From the NCBI RefSeq assembly GCF_003324165.1, contig NW_025407856.1, positions 186,001-250,000 of the forward strand: DNA of 64,000 nucleotides, read 5' to 3'. Under the pieces are notes generated by a model. It saw only the letters and a list, made by a program, of their open reading frames with translations. It was not told the origin of the DNA and searched no databases. Made by a program: the position numbers and the translations under genes. Shown one piece after another: positions 61,494 through 64,000 of the stretch; within the stretch, counting starts at the first letter, position 1, and each line of letters opens with the position of its first letter. This DNA is from Naegleria lovaniensis. Taxonomy: Eukaryota > Heterolobosea > Eutetramitea > Acrasida > Naegleriidae.

Positions 61494-63616
61494 ATGGCTG
61501 AAGACCTTCACGCGGATCTTGCAACCGAATTTACACGGTTCACTTGTTATTATGACAATCAAGAAGGAACGCTTGATGTGGCTGGCCATGTTGTAGAATT
61601 TAAAAGCAAATATAGTGATAGGAATTTTGACATTCCAACGGACAGGATCCGTGTTTTTAAAAGTAAAAAGGAGCCAAAACTAAACTTGACAAACAACCGA
61701 AAGAAGAAGAAGGTAGAGCAACAGAAAAGAACACGGAAAGCTTTTTACTCACCTTTTCTAATCCTGATGATTGCGAAAAATGTAAAGAATTGATTGCTAA
61801 ATATATGACCCTTGCCGAAAAGAGAAAAAAACAAACACATGAAGGCAACAAGCAACTCAAATTGCTAGCGAGCGATCCATTCTTAAAGAAAGTTTATGAC
61901 GAAATGGTAGGAGGAGGTATTATCAAAAAAGAAGAGTTTTGGGCTCAACGAAAGTATCTTATATCTTCTTCTGCATTGACTGCTGACTCTTCCAAAGGAG
62001 GATCGGTCATAAAGGAACAACGTGAAGGCTTGAAAAATTATTTATTTTGCTCTGACGATCAAATTAAATCAAGTGCAGTGAATGACAGAGAGACAACAAT
62101 CATCCTCTCTAAACGAACCATTCAACAAATATTTACAGAGCATCCTGGCGTGTATCAATATTACAAACAAGTAGTGCCCAACTCAATGAATGAAAAAGAG
62201 TTTTGGGCCAAGTTTATGAAATCTTACTTTTTCAGAACGTTGGACCCAGTTCATACTGCCATGGGAAATACCACATCTGCCTACTCGCGAACCGATGTTG
62301 ACGACGCCTTAGACCACTATGAAAGAAAAACGAATAAGGAGTTCGATGAAGGTGCAAAAAAAGCAGCAGTCAACCCTCTTGTGAATCTTGCAGCAGAGGA
62401 TCTAAGAGAAGGGTATGGATTAAGGCCAGATGAACTTGTCTATCCATCTAAATTGGCCGGATTTCCAGAATCTCTTAAGAATTTGAACCGAAAATCTGCA
62501 AGAATAACTCAGTATGCTTTTTCCACGAAATCAGGAGACACCTTAGAACCATCACCTCAAACAAAACCAAATGACGTTATTGAGGAAGAAAAGATGTTAA
62601 AGCAAGAGCGAGAGAGAATGAAAGAGTTGCTGAACTTTGAGGATTTAACGACAGAGGCTAGTGTCGAATATATTCCTTTAAAAATTCAAGATAAGAATCG
62701 GTATTTTGAGGGACTTTTAAATGAGACATCGACACCTCTTTCAGGAACTATTTCAAAGAAAATTACTGTATATCCTTTGAAGGAAATGAGACTCGCATTT
62801 AACGAAGAAATTTCTCATTTAAAAGAGAAGCTTAATCTACAAAGCGCCATCATTGACCCTAACTTGTCTGTGACAATTTACAAAGAAATTAGCAACCAAA
62901 TTATTCAATCAGGAGATCGTGAAGATAAATCTCTTGGAGGTCTGTTAAACAAAACTGATGTAGAATATCAATTCAGAGAACTTTTTGAAATTATTCATGA
63001 ACTACTTCGACACTTGTGGTCAATGCTGTCGCTTACCAAGAATGAATGGAAACCCTTTCATACAGAAAAATCTCAAAAGATTGTACAGAAATTAACAGAA
63101 AAACGTGACCAAATGAAAAAGCTAGCCAATGTCCAAACCAATCAATGGATAAAGTCTCTTACCGACTCAATTAACATTGCTTTGGAACATTTTGAAAATA
63201 GAATGAATCCAGGACGAAGTCAACCAGTCCAGCCAGGAACCCCACTTTCCTCCTCACAAACTCCACAACAACCTCAACAACCAACTCAGCACGGAACGAC
63301 ACCATTGGCTGTCAACCCTTTTTCGCCAAGCGCCACTCAAACTCCAGTCAAGCCTATGCTCGCAGTGAACTTGAGCAAAACACCTTCCACCACACCCACA
63401 TCATCTACGCCTGCCAGTGCTCCAGCTAAGAAAATTGGTTTTAGTTTGCCTTCTTCAAAAGGAGCTTCAACAGCAACACCACCTTCAGCCTCCAGAGGCA
63501 CTGGATTCAAAGGATTTGAATTGAAAAAAACCTCTGCTACGAGCCAAGCATCGCCACCAACTGCAAACACTACCAGTGATGTGGAACCAGCACAAAAGAA
63601 AATAAAAACAGATTAA
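61494..63616 (+). CDS. TFIIH core subunit p62/TFB1
   Basis: ATG after A6 (MAEDLHADLATEF). Order: PH-like N-terminal domain (1-100; ends SFLLTFSNPDD CEKCKELI in the second frame), first BSD domain (KKEEFWAQRKYL, about 145-170), second BSD domain (NEKEFWAKFMKSYFFRT, about 230-250), then a long helical region and a Pro/Thr-rich tail. Two BSD domains after a PH fold are the p62 signature. TFIIH opens promoters and repairs bulky DNA damage; p62 contacts XPD, XPG and TFIIE. The frame breaks at 61725-61728 (one missing A in the A4 run); allowing this gives 707 aa. Taken uncorrected, the frame stops at 61793, in the PH domain. Confidence 0.88.
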
Positions 63617-63641
63617 GCGTTTATGGCAAGTTGCTACAAGC

Positions 63642-64000
63642 TCAAATGATGTTTTCTTGGAGAGGGCGAATTGCCTTAATAGCTGCCTTTGCTTGCAGCA
63701 ACTTGTCAACCTTTCCGTGCTTTGCATAGTATCGAGCCATCAACAGCCAATGTGGGACGCTAGGTGTGTGCAAGGATTCAAAAAAGGTTTCCAGTTGTGA
63801 GTTAAATCCACCTTGATCCAAAATTTTCATCAAATATAATGTTGCTTCGCCGTTATGGGGTGGCCTTGATGTTTTGTTTTCTCTTTGGTGTTTGAGCATT
63901 TCATCATATATTGTAAGAGCCTCCATTACACTCTCTTTTCCTTGATTTTCTAAATAAATCTGAGAATATAAATTGATCGAGGACCCTGATCGAGGAGACT
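63642..64000 (-). CDS. PPR/TPR-like helical-repeat protein, C-terminal part (partial)
   Basis: The gene enters from beyond the right edge; the frame is open to base 64000. About 119 residues are visible. They form helix pairs of the pentatricopeptide or TPR kind: SSINLYSQIYLENQGKES, VMEALTIYDEMLKHQ, ATLYLMKILDQGGFNSQLET and VPHWLLMARYYAKHGKVDKL with 35-residue spacing. PPR proteins usually bind organelle RNA, but with only the end of the gene visible, TPR cannot be excluded. It is tail to tail with the p62 gene, 25 bp apart. Confidence 0.6.
   Translation of the reverse strand, partial: SPRSGSSINLYSQIYLENQGKESVMEALTIYDEMLKHQRENKTSRPPHNGEATLYLMKILDQGGFNSQLETFFESLHTPSVPHWLLMARYYAKHGKVDKLLQAKAAIKAIRPLQENII

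Noticed and set aside
1-64000. Mobile elements, LTR or Polinton-like remnants, and toxin genes
   Set aside because: No reverse transcriptase, integrase, transposase, capsid or terminal-repeat signature was seen on either strand.

Overview
This window is a stretch of nuclear DNA from a protist. It is AT-rich, packed with genes on both strands, and the genes carry short GT-AG introns (about 47 to 255 nt in my models). The gene set is fully eukaryotic: TAF2, a TFIIH p62-like subunit, COG8, ALIX/BRO1, LAMTOR1, PARP, TRMT6, a mitochondrial pyruvate carrier, MOK kinase and a ciliary inner-microtubule protein. Low-complexity Asn/Ser/Thr/Gln tracts, ciliary genes alongside a guanylate-binding-type GTPase, and A-rich leaders before the start codon suggest a heterolobosean amoeboflagellate, most likely Naegleria. 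That genus call is inference. I saw no transposon, virus-like element, CRISPR array, tRNA or rRNA.

Layout, left to right. 1-10 kb: tail of a PP2C phosphatase, an M20 carboxypeptidase, ALIX, a 1.3 kb gene-poor gap, a secreted protein of unknown function, and NAT9. 10-26 kb: COG8, TAF2 (apparently continuing into three cyclophilin-like domains), a very large HEAT-repeat protein and a small membrane protein. 26-40 kb: PARP, a probable mitochondrial coiled-coil protein, a 7TM protein, a SANT/U-box protein, an ARM-repeat protein, a tetraspan membrane protein, Fe superoxide dismutase, an ankyrin protein, fructose-1,6-bisphosphatase and LAMTOR1. 40-48 kb: a CUE-kinase-HECT protein divergent from a guanylate-binding protein. 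47-53 kb: TRMT6, a Myb/VEFS-box protein and protein phosphatase inhibitor 2. 53-64 kb: a MORN protein, CIMIP1-like protein, a PTB-like RNA-binding protein, MPC2, MOK kinase, a small membrane protein, TFIIH p62 and the tail of a PPR/TPR-like protein.

The most interesting content is in unusual domain combinations: CUE + coiled coil + protein kinase + HECT ligase; two Myb repeats + a PRC2-type VEFS box; SANT + U-box; and TAF2 + three TM1367-like cyclophilin folds. The HECT gene shares a 172 bp divergent promoter with the GBP gene, which could be a cell-autonomous defence pair. At least seven genuine-looking genes share one odd feature: a reading-frame break that is explained each time by one missing base in a run of 2 to 5 identical bases. 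This looks like a systematic consensus error, so several genes that appear split are probably whole. Every gene function here was assigned by recognising motifs by eye; no database search was run.
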